Below, one piece after another: positions 16,745 through 25,860 of a DNA stretch of 64,000 nt (positions are counted from its first letter, which is position 1; the number at the start of each line of letters is the position of its first letter). Source of the stretch: an uncultured Lachnospiraceae bacterium. Lineage in GTDB: Bacteria > Bacillota > Clostridia > Lachnospirales > Lachnospiraceae. A program made the position numbers and the translations under genes. A model generated the notes under the pieces. It was given only the letters and a program-made list of their open reading frames with translations. It was not told where the DNA came from and searched no databases. The stretch lies in the NCBI GenBank assembly GCA_910585625.1, contig CAJUFQ010000006.1, positions 1 to 64,000 on the forward strand, given 5' to 3'.

Positions 16745-16773
16745 TTGCCATTAAGCCCGGATGGTGTTATAAT
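16745..16773 (+). promoter_or_regulatory. promoter of the NlpC/P60 hydrolase gene
   Basis: TTGCCA at 16745-16750, a 17-nt spacer and a perfect TATAAT at 16768-16773, 35 nt before the start codon. Confidence 0.75.
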
Positions 16774-16808
16774 CACGTTACAAGAGCGCATGGGAGAGGA
16801 GGCAGAAT

Positions 16809-18134
16809 ATGAAATCGAAGAAGCTGATTGCCGCATTGTTGATAGTTGTTATGGGAACTACGCAATTTACGGTCGCTTTGGCGGACAAGAAGTCCGATGC
16901 GGAGAACAAGAAACAGGAGGCGGAGGATAACCTTAAGTCAAAGCAGAATGAGATTGACAATATAGAGCAGGAGCAGGCGTATCTTCAGTCAGAGATTGAC
17001 GCCTTGGACGCGGAGCTTGTAAATGTGATTTTGGAGCTTTCTACTTTAGAGGAGGAGCTTGCCATCAAGCAGGACGAGCTGGCGCAGACAGAAGAACAGT
17101 TAAAGCAGGCGAAGAAGGATGAGAAGAACCAGTATGAGTCGATGAAGCTGAGGATCCGCTTCATGTACGAGAAGGGCGACAGCGCCATGCTCACCAGCAT
17201 CCTGGAGTCTAAGAGCATTGCGGAGCTGTTAAACCGTGTGGAGTATGTCAATGAAGTATATGATTACGATCGGAATCTGCTGACGGAATACAAAAACACG
17301 AAGGAACAAGTGGCTGCGCTGACAAAGCAGCAGAAACAGGAGATTGCCGCGCTTGAGCAGAAGCAGGAGGAATTTAAGGTAGCGGAAGCTAATTACCGTG
17401 CTACGATTGACCGCAAACAGGGCGAGGTGGCGAATTTCGGAGAGATGCTGCAGGAGGCGCAGGCTCTGGCTGCGCAGTATCAGGATACCATCAATGCGCA
17501 GAACGAAATCATTGCCCAGGAAAATGAGAGGATAGAGCGTGAACGCCGGCAGCGCGAGGAACAGGAACGCCTAGCGCGCGCAGAGCGGGAACGTCAGGAA
17601 CAGATACGCCAGAACACTATCAGCAGCGGTGCGAATGGCAATTCCGGCGGGAACAGCACAGGCGGGAATTCCGGGGGAGGAAATGCAGGCAGTCCGTCTG
17701 GAGGCGGGGGCAGCCAAAACGGCAGTTCCGGAGGTTCTGGCGGAGATTCCGGCAGCGGGGGAGGCCAAGATCCGGGCTATTCTACCGGAGTCAGCGGCAG
17801 CGCAGTTGTGCAGTATGCCCTGGGCTTTGTGGGCAACCCTTATGTATGGGGCGGCAAAGACCCCAATACAGGGGCGGATTGCAGCGGATTTACCAGCTAT
17901 GTGTATGCGCATTTCGGCATCAGTATCCCCAGCTATTCCTATTCCCAGCGTTCCGTGGGAAGGGAAGTCAGTTATGCGAATGCAAAGCCGGGAGATTTGA
18001 TTTGTTATTCCGGGCATGTGGCAATCTATATGGGAAATGGCCAGATAGTACATGCCAAGGGGACTGCATATGGGATTGTGGCGTATGACAGTGCCACGTA
18101 CCGCAGCATTGTCACTGTGCGGCGTGTGTTGTAA
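16809..18134 (+). CDS. coiled-coil NlpC/P60 peptidoglycan hydrolase (CwlO/PcsB-like)
   Basis: A secreted 441-residue D,L-endopeptidase. Signal peptide 1-25; long heptad coiled coil 27-270 of the PcsB/CwlO type, including the RFMYEKGD motif; a Gly/Ser/Asn-rich linker 275-330; and an NlpC/P60 domain 335-441 with catalytic Cys358 (ADCSGF) and His403 (SGHVAIY), then VHAKG. Family knowledge: such coiled coils dock on FtsEX, which activates the enzyme to cut stem peptides during growth or septation. It has its own promoter, with GAGAGGAGG upstream of the ATG. The enzyme class is firm; whether it is the FtsEX partner is inference. Confidence 0.92.
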   Translation: MKSKKLIAALLIVVMGTTQFTVALADKKSDAENKKQEAEDNLKSKQNEIDNIEQEQAYLQSEIDALDAELVNVILELSTLEEELAIKQDELAQTEEQLKQAKKDEKNQYESMKLRIRFMYEKGDSAMLTSILESKSIAELLNRVEYVNEVYDYDRNLLTEYKNTKEQVAALTKQQKQEIAALEQKQEEFKVAEANYRATIDRKQGEVANFGEMLQEAQALAAQYQDTINAQNEIIAQENERIERERRQREEQERLARAERERQEQIRQNTISSGANGNSGGNSTGGNSGGGNAGSPSGGGGSQNGSSGGSGGDSGSGGGQDPGYSTGVSGSAVVQYALGFVGNPYVWGGKDPNTGADCSGFTSYVYAHFGISIPSYSYSQRSVGREVSYANAKPGDLICYSGHVAIYMGNGQIVHAKGTAYGIVAYDSATYRSIVTVRRVL

Positions 18135-18261
18135 GGAATGATGTATGTTTGGCAGACGCCTATGGAGTGTTTATGCGTGCCGGCAGGCTGCATAAAAAGC
18201 GTTCCATGTGACGGCGTTTATATTAATATAGGAAGAATCAGGTTTTCAGGAGGGATGGAAG

Positions 18262-18699
18262 ATGGACATTAAGACATTGCAGAAGGATATGGTCGCAGCC
18301 ATGAAAGCAAAGGACAAGGGTAGGAAAGACGCGATTTCCGCATTGGTGTCGGCAGTCAAGAAGGTAGCCATTGATGAGGGCTGCAGGGAGGACATACCGG
18401 AATCCTTGGTGGACCGTGTGATATTAAAGGAGTTAAAGACTGCGAAGGAGCAGCTGGACACTTGCCCCAAGGACCGCACAGATTTGCTGGAAGAATATCA
18501 GCTGCGCCATGATGTGATAAAAGAATATGCGCCGGCGATGATGTCCGCAGAGGAGGTAGAGTCCTACATTAAAGAGAAATTTGCAGAAGTTGTTGCAACG
18601 AAGAACAAAGGGCAGATTATGAAAGCGGTCATGGCGGAGTTAAAGGGCAAGGCAGACGGAAAAGTAATCAATCAGGTCGTGGCGGGGCTGTGTCAGTGA
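18262..18699 (+). CDS. yqeY: GatB/YqeY domain protein
   Basis: A 145-residue YqeY-family protein (MDIKTLQKDMVAAMKAKDK start; YAPAMMSAEEVESYI and IMKAVMAELKGKADG near the end). YqeY resembles the tail domain of GatB and is suspected to act on tRNA or aminoacyl-tRNA; its exact role is unknown. Ribosome-binding site CAGGAGGG at 18248-18255. Its stop overlaps the GTG start of cca by 10 nt, pairing it with a tRNA-maturation enzyme. Confidence 0.9.
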   Translation: MDIKTLQKDMVAAMKAKDKGRKDAISALVSAVKKVAIDEGCREDIPESLVDRVILKELKTAKEQLDTCPKDRTDLLEEYQLRHDVIKEYAPAMMSAEEVESYIKEKFAEVVATKNKGQIMKAVMAELKGKADGKVINQVVAGLCQ

Positions 18700-20033
18700 C
18701 GATTACGCTGCCGGATAAAGTAAAATATATCATAGGCGTCCTGGAAGCATCAGGTCATGAGGCTTTTGCAGTTGGCGGCTGCGTGCGGGATTCCATCCTT
18801 GGGCGTCAGCCGGGAGACTGGGACATAACCACCTCGGCTTCCCCCAATGAGGTTAAAGGACTGTTCCCCAAGACGGCCGATACTGGGATTCAGCATGGGA
18901 CAGTCACTGTGATGGCAGAGAAAGAAGGATTTGAAGTGACCACCTACCGCATTGACGGGGAGTATGAAGACTGCAGGCATCCCCGGGAAGTCACATTCAC
19001 TTCTGATTTGGAGGAGGACTTAAAGCGGAGGGATTTTACCATTAATGCGATGGCGTACAATGAATCCCATGGGCTTGTTGATATATTCGGAGGCATCCGT
19101 GACTTAGAGAGGCAGATTATCCGCTGTGTGGGGGATCCGGTTCACCGTTTTACGGAAGACGCCCTGCGCATGATGCGCGCCGTGCGGTTTTCCGCGCAGC
19201 TTGGCTTTGACATTGAGGATGGGACGAGGGCGGCAGTCACACAGCTTGCCCAGAGCCTCAAGGGAATCAGTGCAGAGCGGATCCAGGCGGAACTGGTGAA
19301 GATTTTGATTTCCGGCCATCCAGAGGAAATGCGCACCGTTTATGAGACTGGGATGAGCCGGGTGTTCCTGCCGGAATTTGACGACATGATGCAGACGCCG
19401 CAGAACAATCCCTTCCACTGCTATAATGTGGGGGAGCATACAATCGCCGCAATGCAGAATATCCGCAGCGATAAAGTTCTGCGTCTGACGATGCTTTTGC
19501 ACGATGTGGCAAAGCCTGTCTGCAAGAAGATGGACAGCGCGGGTATCTTCCATTTTTACGGACATGCCAAAGCAGGGGCAGAGATGTCAAGGATGATTCT
19601 GCGTCGGCTGAAATTTGACAATGATACGATATCCAGGGTTACGGCGCTCGTGACCTGGCATGACAGCCTGCCCGATTTAAAAGAGGCTTCGGTTCGCCGG
19701 GCCATCCACCGCGTGGGACTTTTGCAGTATCCGGCGTTGTTTGAAGTGGCGCGTGCAGACGCCATGGCAAAGAGCAATTATCAGCGGGAAGAAAAGCTTG
19801 CCCAGATTCGCAGATACCAGGAAATTTATGAAGGCATCATGGCAAAACGCCAGTGCCTGACGGTCAGGGATCTTGCCGTGACAGGCAATGACCTGATTGC
19901 GCTCGGTATGAAACCGGGCAAAGGGATAGGCAGCATGCTGCAGGATTTACTGATGCATGTGCTGGAACACCCGGAAGATAATACGCCGGAAATTTTGCTT
20001 AATCTGGCTGAAAGACAACAAAAACCAGAATAG
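18690..20033 (+). CDS. cca: CCA tRNA nucleotidyltransferase
   Basis: Adds or repairs the 3' CCA of tRNAs; relevant here because the tRNA-Tyr gene at 35255 does not encode CCA. The class II polymerase-beta head shows AVGGCVRDSILGRQPGDWD with the catalytic DxD, followed by EEDLKRRDFTINAM and an RFTEDALRMMRAVRF neck. A C-terminal HD domain (MLLHDVAKP) is present, as in the 440-450 residue bacterial form. The start is GTG at 18690 (a second GTG at 18696 is possible), overlapping yqeY. Confidence 0.93.
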   Translation: MSVTITLPDKVKYIIGVLEASGHEAFAVGGCVRDSILGRQPGDWDITTSASPNEVKGLFPKTADTGIQHGTVTVMAEKEGFEVTTYRIDGEYEDCRHPREVTFTSDLEEDLKRRDFTINAMAYNESHGLVDIFGGIRDLERQIIRCVGDPVHRFTEDALRMMRAVRFSAQLGFDIEDGTRAAVTQLAQSLKGISAERIQAELVKILISGHPEEMRTVYETGMSRVFLPEFDDMMQTPQNNPFHCYNVGEHTIAAMQNIRSDKVLRLTMLLHDVAKPVCKKMDSAGIFHFYGHAKAGAEMSRMILRRLKFDNDTISRVTALVTWHDSLPDLKEASVRRAIHRVGLLQYPALFEVARADAMAKSNYQREEKLAQIRRYQEIYEGIMAKRQCLTVRDLAVTGNDLIALGMKPGKGIGSMLQDLLMHVLEHPEDNTPEILLNLAERQQKPE

Positions 20034-20051
20034 ATTGCAGCCTCTTCACAT

Positions 20052-21119
20052 ATGATAGAAAGACACAAGAAATGGATTTGTGAATATCATGGTGGAGGGG
20101 TTTATGTGTATAATCGAGAAAATCTGATTCTGGAGCAGTATCCGTTTGAAGTGAGGCAGACTTTCAAAGGCAGAGGAGCCTTGCTTTGCGATTCCAGTGA
20201 GGGATTAAAAATTTTAAAAGAATACAGAGGTTCAGAGGGCAGGGCAGATTTTCTTTACCAGCTGCTGCAGTTTTTGGAAGAGCAGGGCCAGGGGCATGTG
20301 GACTGCATTGTGCGGACAGCGGAAGAAAAGACGTTGGCGCGGGATGTGGACGGGACGGCCTACTTTGTGCGGGACTGGTATGACGGCAGGGAGTGTGATA
20401 CCAAGAGCCGTGAGGATATTCTGCGCGCCATCCGCCATCTTGCAGGGATACATAGCATTTTGAGGACTTTTCCGGATGAAATCCCGGACTACCTTCAGGT
20501 TCAGGACGATAGCCTGCTTCTGGAAAATGAGCGGCATACGAAGGAATTGAAAAAAGTCCGCAATTTCATTTCTGCGCGAAAAAAGAAAAATGATTTCGAG
20601 ATGGAATTCCTGCGCAGTTTTGACGCGTTCTATCACAAGGCGAGGAGCGTAGTCGATTTGCAGAGGAATCTATTGGGCCAGAACAGGGAATCGCAGGAAA
20701 CAGAAAGTATTTACGGTATCTGCCATGGGGACTATAACCAGCATAATGTGCTTTTTTTGCGCCATGGGATTGCCGTGCTGAATTTTGAAAAAGCTTCTTA
20801 TGACGTGCAGGCAGCGGATTTGGCAAATTTCATGCGTAAGATTCTGGAGAAACATAATTGGAATATGGGGCTTGGCATGGATATGTTAAAGGCATATAAT
20901 AATGTCAGGAAATTAAGCCATCAGGAAATGGCGCAGCTCTATATCCGCCTTGCTTACCCTGAGAAATTCTGGAAGATTGCCAACCATTATTTTAATACGA
21001 GTAAGGCATGGGTATGCGGGCGGAATTTGGAGAAACTGGAAAAATTCATTTCGCAGAACGAATCCAGAGAGAATTTTCTGCATCTTATTGGGACTTCCTG
21101 TGAAATCCCCGTGGGATAA
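20052..21119 (+). CDS. CotS-like / aminoglycoside-phosphotransferase-fold spore coat protein
   Basis: A 355-residue protein with the protein-kinase/APH fold typical of the CotS family in Clostridia: an N-terminal glycine-poor lobe and the catalytic-loop motif ICHGDYNQHNVLF near residue 220, then an NFEKASYDVQAADLANF segment where kinases carry DxD. Asn replaces the first Asp in that second motif, so phosphotransfer is doubtful. Family knowledge: CotS proteins associate with the spore coat. The ATG at 20052 follows cca by 18 nt with no strong ribosome-binding site; the ATG at 20091 is an alternative. Confidence 0.78.
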   Translation: MIERHKKWICEYHGGGVYVYNRENLILEQYPFEVRQTFKGRGALLCDSSEGLKILKEYRGSEGRADFLYQLLQFLEEQGQGHVDCIVRTAEEKTLARDVDGTAYFVRDWYDGRECDTKSREDILRAIRHLAGIHSILRTFPDEIPDYLQVQDDSLLLENERHTKELKKVRNFISARKKKNDFEMEFLRSFDAFYHKARSVVDLQRNLLGQNRESQETESIYGICHGDYNQHNVLFLRHGIAVLNFEKASYDVQAADLANFMRKILEKHNWNMGLGMDMLKAYNNVRKLSHQEMAQLYIRLAYPEKFWKIANHYFNTSKAWVCGRNLEKLEKFISQNESRENFLHLIGTSCEIPVG

Positions 21120-21205
21120 TCCCCAGGCAGGGCGCTTCTCTTTGGATGCCGTGCCTGGGAGAAAAGCACCGCTATAGGTGGGAGCAACGGTTAGGAGGAA
21201 TTCAT

Positions 21206-22876
21206 TTGCAAAAGAGGAATTTATTTATTTTGTTGCTGATCCTGCTGTCTGCAGCGTTTGCGGCAGGCTGCGGGGGAGGGGAAAGAAGGATTACGGATGG
21301 CAGCGAAGTCTATGTAAAGAGAGAAGCTGCCGACACGCAGGAAGAAATAGAGGAAGATACAGAGGCCGAGGTTGTGGAGGAAATCTATGCCGTCACGGCA
21401 GTTGACATGGAGCGCAAGATTTTAACGTTGCGGAATTGTGAAAATGCCGTGGAAGTTCCTTATCACTATACCGGGGGAACTTATATCCGGGACAAATATG
21501 GCAAAGATATGACGGTAAGCCAGCTTTCCATCGGGGAGCTGGTTACGATTGAGCGGCAGGGGGAGAAACTCAGCGTTGTCCAGGTTTCTGCGGATGCGTT
21601 TTCTTATGACGATCTGCATAATTTCACGCTGGATCAGGAGATGCAGTCCCTGACAGTAGGCAGCAGCATTTACTACTTTAACAATAGCCTTTTGGCATAT
21701 TATAAAGGCAGCCCGATACCTCTGTCGGAACTCAGCGAGCAGGATACGGTATGCATTAAGGGGGTCGGGCAGCAGATTTACACGCTTCAGGTTACGAACG
21801 GCCACGGCGTCGTAGTCCTGGAAAATGTGGAGCTGTTCCTGGGCGGCTATATTACGATTGGAAATGTGCTTTCACAGAAAATTACGCCTCAGATGCGGAT
21901 TGAGATAGCGGAGGGAACATATCTCCTCTCGGTGGCGAACAATGGATACGGCGGCGGCCGGGAAATCACAGTGGAGGCAGACAAGGAAACTAAGGTAAAT
22001 TTGGACGAGCTGAAAGGGGAAGGGCCGAAGCTCTGCCAGATACAGTTTGAAGTGAAGACGGAAAATGCCCAGTTGTTCCTGGATGGGGAGCAGATAGATA
22101 CTGCCCAGCCTATTCAGGTAAGCTATGGCGTCCATAAGCTGAGTGCGAAAGCGGAGGGTTATGTAGATTGGGTGAAGACGCTGATTGTGAATTCTGCGAC
22201 GGCGAAGATTGTAGTTGAACTTACCACGGTGGAGGATGCTGAGAAGGAAGAGACGATTTCCACGGCCAACCCCTCAGGAAGCAGCACGAATAATAACGGC
22301 AGCGGTACGAATACAAATACAAACGGTACGAACCGTAATAATTATTACCGCCCGTCACTAAATAATAATAACAGCAATAATAACAACAACAGTAACAACA
22401 ATAATAACAACGGCAACAATAATAACAACAGCAATAACAATAATAACAGCAATAATAATAACAACAGCAATAATAACAATAACAGCAACAATAACAATAA
22501 TAACAACAATAACAGCAATAATAATAACAACAGCAATAATAACAATAACAGCAACAATAACAATAATAACAACAATAACAGCAACAATAATAATAACAAC
22601 AGCAACAATAATAATAATAACAGCAACAACAATAATAACAATAATAACAACAATAACAACAATAACAGCAACAACAATAATAACAATAATAATAACAATA
22701 ATAACAACAATAACAACAATAACAACAACAATAACAACAATAACAACAACAATAATAACAATAACAATAATAACAACGGCAACAATAATAACAACAGCAA
22801 TAACAATAACAACAGCAACAACAATAATAACAATAATAATAACAGCAGCAATAACAACAATAATAACAGCAACTAG
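21206..22876 (+). CDS. PEGA-domain lipoprotein with giant poly-asparagine tail
   Basis: TTG at 21206 follows TAGGAGG (21192-21198) with 7-nt spacing and gives a classic lipoprotein signal (FILLLILLSAAFAAGC, lipobox Cys). The ATG at 21146 in the same frame would bury the signal. Residues about 40-275 are beta-rich. A PEGA domain follows (about 280-345: AQLFLDGEQI, YGVHKLSAKAEGYVDW). From about residue 386 (nt 22361) to the stop, the chain is 171 residues of Asn interrupted only by Ser or Gly, often every sixth position. PEGA domains are usually extracellular and wall-associated. The neighbour upstream is CotS-like, so a spore-surface role is possible but unproven. Confidence 0.82.
   Translation: MQKRNLFILLLILLSAAFAAGCGGGERRITDGSEVYVKREAADTQEEIEEDTEAEVVEEIYAVTAVDMERKILTLRNCENAVEVPYHYTGGTYIRDKYGKDMTVSQLSIGELVTIERQGEKLSVVQVSADAFSYDDLHNFTLDQEMQSLTVGSSIYYFNNSLLAYYKGSPIPLSELSEQDTVCIKGVGQQIYTLQVTNGHGVVVLENVELFLGGYITIGNVLSQKITPQMRIEIAEGTYLLSVANNGYGGGREITVEADKETKVNLDELKGEGPKLCQIQFEVKTENAQLFLDGEQIDTAQPIQVSYGVHKLSAKAEGYVDWVKTLIVNSATAKIVVELTTVEDAEKEETISTANPSGSSTNNNGSGTNTNTNGTNRNNYYRPSLNNNNSNNNNNSNNNNNNGNNNNNSNNNNNSNNNNNSNNNNNSNNNNNNNNNSNNNNNSNNNNNSNNNNNNNNNSNNNNNNSNNNNNNSNNNNNNNNNNNNNNSNNNNNNNNNNNNNNNNNNNNNNNNNNNNNNNNNNNNGNNNNNSNNNNNSNNNNNNNNNSSNNNNNNSN
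22361..22873 (+). repeat. low-complexity AAT/AAC tract encoding (N4-9 S/G)n
   Basis: 513 nt of asparagine codons with AGC/AGT or GGC inserted. An 18-nt (six-codon) period is clear in the first half and gives way to longer pure-Asn runs. AAT and AAC are freely mixed, so the peptide repeat is far more regular than the DNA repeat. Confidence 0.95.
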
Positions 22877-22938
22877 TTTCAGTCCCGGCAAGTGGCGGGC
22901 GTATGGAAATTAATACTAATTCCGGGCCAAAAAACAGT

Positions 22939-22967
22939 TGAGAAAAATTACCCTATGAAGTATGATA
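22939..22967 (+). promoter_or_regulatory. promoter of the phosphohexomutase gene
   Basis: TTGAGA at 22939-22944, 17-nt spacer, TATGAT at 22962-22967. Confidence 0.65.
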
Positions 22968-23010
22968 GAGGTATAGTATGCATGAACAGTGAAAGGTAAG
23001 GAGGAAAAAC

Positions 23011-24741
23011 ATGGATTACAAAGAACTTTACAACCAATGGCTGGACAACCCCTATTTCGACGAGGAGACTAAGGAAGAGCTGCGGGGCATCGCCAATGAT
23101 GAGAAAGAAATCGAGGAACGTTTTTATATGGATTTGGAGTTCGGCACGGCAGGCCTTCGGGGTGTGATTGGCGCAGGAACGAACCGCATGAATATCTATA
23201 CCGTGCGTAAGGCAACGCAGGGCCTCGCTAATTATATTGCCTCTGTCAATGGTCAGGCAAAGGGCGTGGCGATTGCTTTCGATTCCAGGAGGATGTCCCC
23301 GGAATTTGCTGACGAAGCAGCTCTCTGCCTGGCAGCCAATGGGATTAAGGCGTATGTGTTTGAATCGTTAAGGCCTACGCCGGAACTCTCTTATGCAGTA
23401 CGCAAGCTGGGATGCATCGCAGGGATTAATATCACCGCGAGCCACAACCCGCCAGAATACAATGGCTATAAGGTATATTGGGAGGACGGAGCCCAGATTA
23501 CCCCGCCTCACGACAAAGGCATTATGGATGAAGTTAAGAAAGTTACCGATTATGCTACCGTTAAGACGATGGGCAAAGATGAGGCAAAGGCCCAGGGGCT
23601 TTATGTGAATATTGGGAAAGATATCGACGATCCTTATATAGAAGAGTTAAAGAAGCTTGTGCTTCGCCAGGACTGTATTGACGAAACAGCAAAAGACCTG
23701 AAAGTTGTATATTCCCCGCTGCATGGGACAGGCAATATCCCGGTGCGCCGCGTGCTGAAAGAACTTGGCTTTGAACATGTCTATGTGGTGCCGGAACAGG
23801 AACTGCCGGACGGCGAGTTCCCGACCGTCAGCTATCCGAACCCAGAAGCAGAAGAAGCTTTTCAGCTGGGGTTAAAGCTTGCAAAGGAAGTGGATGCGGA
23901 CTTAGTGCTTGCCACCGACCCGGATGCAGACCGTCTTGGCGTCTATGTGAAGGATGCAAAGACCGGGGAGTACCACTGCCTGACCGGCAATATGTCGGGA
24001 TGCCTGATTGGCGACTACATTATCAGCCAGAGGAAAGCACAGAAGGGACTTCCACAGGACGGAGCTTTCGTGAAATCCATCGTTTCCACCAATATGGCGG
24101 ACGCGATTGCTAAATATTATGGGATTGCCCTGGTGGAAGTGCTGACTGGATTCAAGTTCATCGGCCAGAAAATCCTTGAATTCGAAAAGACCGGCAAAGG
24201 CACTTATCTCTTTGGCATGGAGGAAAGTTATGGATGCCTGACGGGGACTTATGCGAGGGACAAGGATGCGGTAGTGGCTTCCATGGCATTGTGCGAGGCA
24301 GCAGCATACTATAAGACGAAAGGCATGACCTTGTGGGATGCAATGATTGCCATGTATGAGCGTTATGGGTATTATAAGGATGACGTGAAATCAATCACCT
24401 TGAAGGGCATTGAAGGGCTTGAGAAAATCCAGCAGATCATGAATACCCTTAGGGAGAACGCACCGGCAGCGATTGGCGGCTATCAGGTAGTTTCCGCAAG
24501 AGATTACAAGGCGGACACCATTAAGGATATGGCGACTGGTTCTGTGGTTCCGACCGGGCTTCCAAGTTCCAATGTGCTTTACTATGACCTGACAGACGAC
24601 GCTTGGGTATGCGTGCGGCCCTCCGGCACGGAGCCTAAAGTGAAGCTGTATTATGGCGTGAAAGGAACCTCCCTTGAAGACGCCGATAAGAAATCCGCAG
24701 AGCTTGGAAAAGAAGTCCTTGCCATGATTGATAAAATATAG
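23011..24741 (+). CDS. pgcA: phospho-sugar mutase (phosphoglucomutase/phosphomannomutase)
   Basis: A 576-residue alpha-D-phosphohexomutase interconverting hexose 1- and 6-phosphates. The four-domain signature is complete: FGTAGLRG (substrate entry), ITASHNPPEYNGYK (active-site phosphoserine), ATDPDADRLG (Mg2+ loop), GMEESYG (sugar binding) and RPSGTEPKVK (phosphate binding). Length and N-terminus match the PgcA-type enzymes of Firmicutes. AAGGAGG precedes the ATG and the gene has its own promoter. Sugar specificity (Glc versus Man) cannot be read from the motifs. Confidence 0.93.
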   Translation: MDYKELYNQWLDNPYFDEETKEELRGIANDEKEIEERFYMDLEFGTAGLRGVIGAGTNRMNIYTVRKATQGLANYIASVNGQAKGVAIAFDSRRMSPEFADEAALCLAANGIKAYVFESLRPTPELSYAVRKLGCIAGINITASHNPPEYNGYKVYWEDGAQITPPHDKGIMDEVKKVTDYATVKTMGKDEAKAQGLYVNIGKDIDDPYIEELKKLVLRQDCIDETAKDLKVVYSPLHGTGNIPVRRVLKELGFEHVYVVPEQELPDGEFPTVSYPNPEAEEAFQLGLKLAKEVDADLVLATDPDADRLGVYVKDAKTGEYHCLTGNMSGCLIGDYIISQRKAQKGLPQDGAFVKSIVSTNMADAIAKYYGIALVEVLTGFKFIGQKILEFEKTGKGTYLFGMEESYGCLTGTYARDKDAVVASMALCEAAAYYKTKGMTLWDAMIAMYERYGYYKDDVKSITLKGIEGLEKIQQIMNTLRENAPAAIGGYQVVSARDYKADTIKDMATGSVVPTGLPSSNVLYYDLTDDAWVCVRPSGTEPKVKLYYGVKGTSLEDADKKSAELGKEVLAMIDKI

Positions 24742-24748
24742 AATCTTC

Positions 24749-24777
24749 TTGACAAACAGTATAAAAACAAGTATAAA
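24749..24777 (+). promoter_or_regulatory. strong promoter of hup
   Basis: TTGACA at 24749-24754, exactly 17 nt, then TATAAA at 24772-24777. The leader to the HU start is about 110 nt and contains aacggttac at 24823-24831. Confidence 0.85.
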
Positions 24778-24892
24778 TATGTTTGTAGGCAATTTTTAGG
24801 AGTAATTTTAACGAAAATTGGGAACGGTTACTTAATAGAAATTGAACCGCATGATTATTGAAAAGAAAAGAATCTCGAGGAGGAATTTTGTC

Positions 24893-25165
24893 ATGAACAA
24901 AGCAGAACTTGTTGCAGCCATGGCTGACAAGACCGGATTATCTAAAAAAGACGCGGAGAAGGCATTGAAGGCCTTTACAGACGTCGTAGCGGAAGAACTG
25001 AAAAAGGGAGAGAAAATCCAGTTGGTTGGGTTTGGTACATTCGAAGTTTCTGAAAGGGCTGCCAGGACGGGCAGGAATCCCCAGACGGGCAAGGAGATGA
25101 ACATTCCGGCTTCCAAGGCTCCTAAATTTAAGGCAGGCAAGGCTTTAAAGGATATGATTAACTAA
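24893..25165 (+). CDS. hup: HU family DNA-binding protein
   Basis: A 90-residue histone-like protein that bends and compacts DNA. ATG at 24893 follows GAGGAGG; upstream in-frame codons are not family-like. Full HU signature: MNKAELVAAMADKTGLSKKD, VGFGTFEVSERAARTGRNPQTG and the end FKAGKALKDMIN. Near-consensus promoter upstream and a strong terminator downstream suggest high, independent expression. It opens the conserved sporulation/division block. Confidence 0.96.
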   Translation: MNKAELVAAMADKTGLSKKDAEKALKAFTDVVAEELKKGEKIQLVGFGTFEVSERAARTGRNPQTGKEMNIPASKAPKFKAGKALKDMIN

Positions 25166-25190
25166 TTGACGATGGTGTTTGGATTATCAG

Positions 25191-25222
25191 AGAGGACTTT
25201 CCTTACGGGAGTCCTCTTTTTT
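25191..25222 (+). terminator. terminator between hup and rqcP
   Basis: Perfect 8-bp stem (25191-25198 with 25210-25217) followed by a T-run. Confidence 0.88.
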
Positions 25223-25241
25223 AGACAGGAAAGGAATCAGT

Positions 25242-25481
25242 ATGAGAGTAGACAAATTTTTAAAGGTATCGCGGCTGATTAAGCGCAGGAGCGTGGCCAA
25301 TGAGGCCTGCGACGCAGGGCGCGTGCAAGTCAACGGCAAGGTAGCCAAGGCGTCTCAGGACGTCAAGGCAGGGGACGTCATCGAAATCGGGTTCGGCACG
25401 AAAAACGTGAAAGTTGAAGTCCTGGCAGTACAGGATACGAGCAAGAAGGAAGAGGCAAAAGAGCTGTTCCGTTATCTGTAA
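25242..25481 (+). CDS. rqcP: S4-domain RNA-binding protein RqcP (YabO)
   Basis: A 79-residue protein that is a single S4 domain (MRVDKFLKVSRLIKRRSVAN, RVQVNGKVAK, VKAGDVIEI). Family knowledge: RqcP works with RqcH on stalled large ribosomal subunits in the Firmicute ribosome-quality-control pathway. ATG at 25242 with an AGGAAAGG site; the longer open frame from 25179 runs through the hup terminator and is rejected. The following order yabP-yabQ-divIC-spoIIE matches Bacillus. Confidence 0.92.
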   Translation: MRVDKFLKVSRLIKRRSVANEACDAGRVQVNGKVAKASQDVKAGDVIEIGFGTKNVKVEVLAVQDTSKKEEAKELFRYL

Positions 25482-25563
25482 AACAAAAGGCATAAAATCA
25501 TACCTCCTTCATATATTTAAAAAGGACATACTTGATCCGGGATATATGGAAGGAGGTTTTTGG

Positions 25564-25860
25564 ATGGAAGAGAAAGCAGGGACAGGAAATGCCCGGAATA
25601 TCCATAAAGTCGTGATTTCTAACCGAAAGAGCGGGGTGCTGAGCGGCGTCATTGACGTACTTTCCTTTGACGTGGGGGAAATCCTGCTGGAGACAGAGCT
25701 TGGCATGTTAATGATAAAGGGGAACGACCTTCATGTGAACCGCCTGACGCTGGAAAAAGGGGAGATAGACATTGAGGGTAAGATTGACAGCTTCACTTAT
25801 TCTGATGTAAAAGCAGCCTCGAAAAAGAATGAATCCTTATTGGGAAGATTGTTTAAATAA
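25564..25860 (+). CDS. yabP: sporulation protein YabP
   Basis: A 98-residue YabP-family protein. ATG at 25564 is preceded by GGAAGGAGG; the open frame extends to 25414 but without family-like sequence. Diagnostic segments are NRKSGVLSGVIDVLSFDV and TELGMLMIKGNDLHVNRLTLEKGE. YabP is needed with YabQ for spore cortex formation in Bacillus; its biochemistry is unknown. The stop shares one base with the yabQ start, so the two are coupled. Confidence 0.92.
   Translation: MEEKAGTGNARNIHKVVISNRKSGVLSGVIDVLSFDVGEILLETELGMLMIKGNDLHVNRLTLEKGEIDIEGKIDSFTYSDVKAASKKNESLLGRLFK

Noticed and set aside
21122..21159. Terminator after the CotS-like gene
   Set aside because: An 8-bp cccaggca/tgcctggg stem exists but has a 22-nt loop and no T-run.
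22361..22873. CRISPR-like repeat array
   Set aside because: The periodicity is codon-level low complexity without distinct spacers or a constant repeat.
22345..22891. Poly-Leu and Val/Ile-rich open frames opposite the poly-Asn tract
   Set aside because: They are automatic reverse readings of AAT/AAC repeats and have no start signals.
24842..24892. N-terminal extension of HU
   Set aside because: In-frame upstream codons exist, but the strong GAGGAGG and the invariant HU N-terminus fix the start at 24893.
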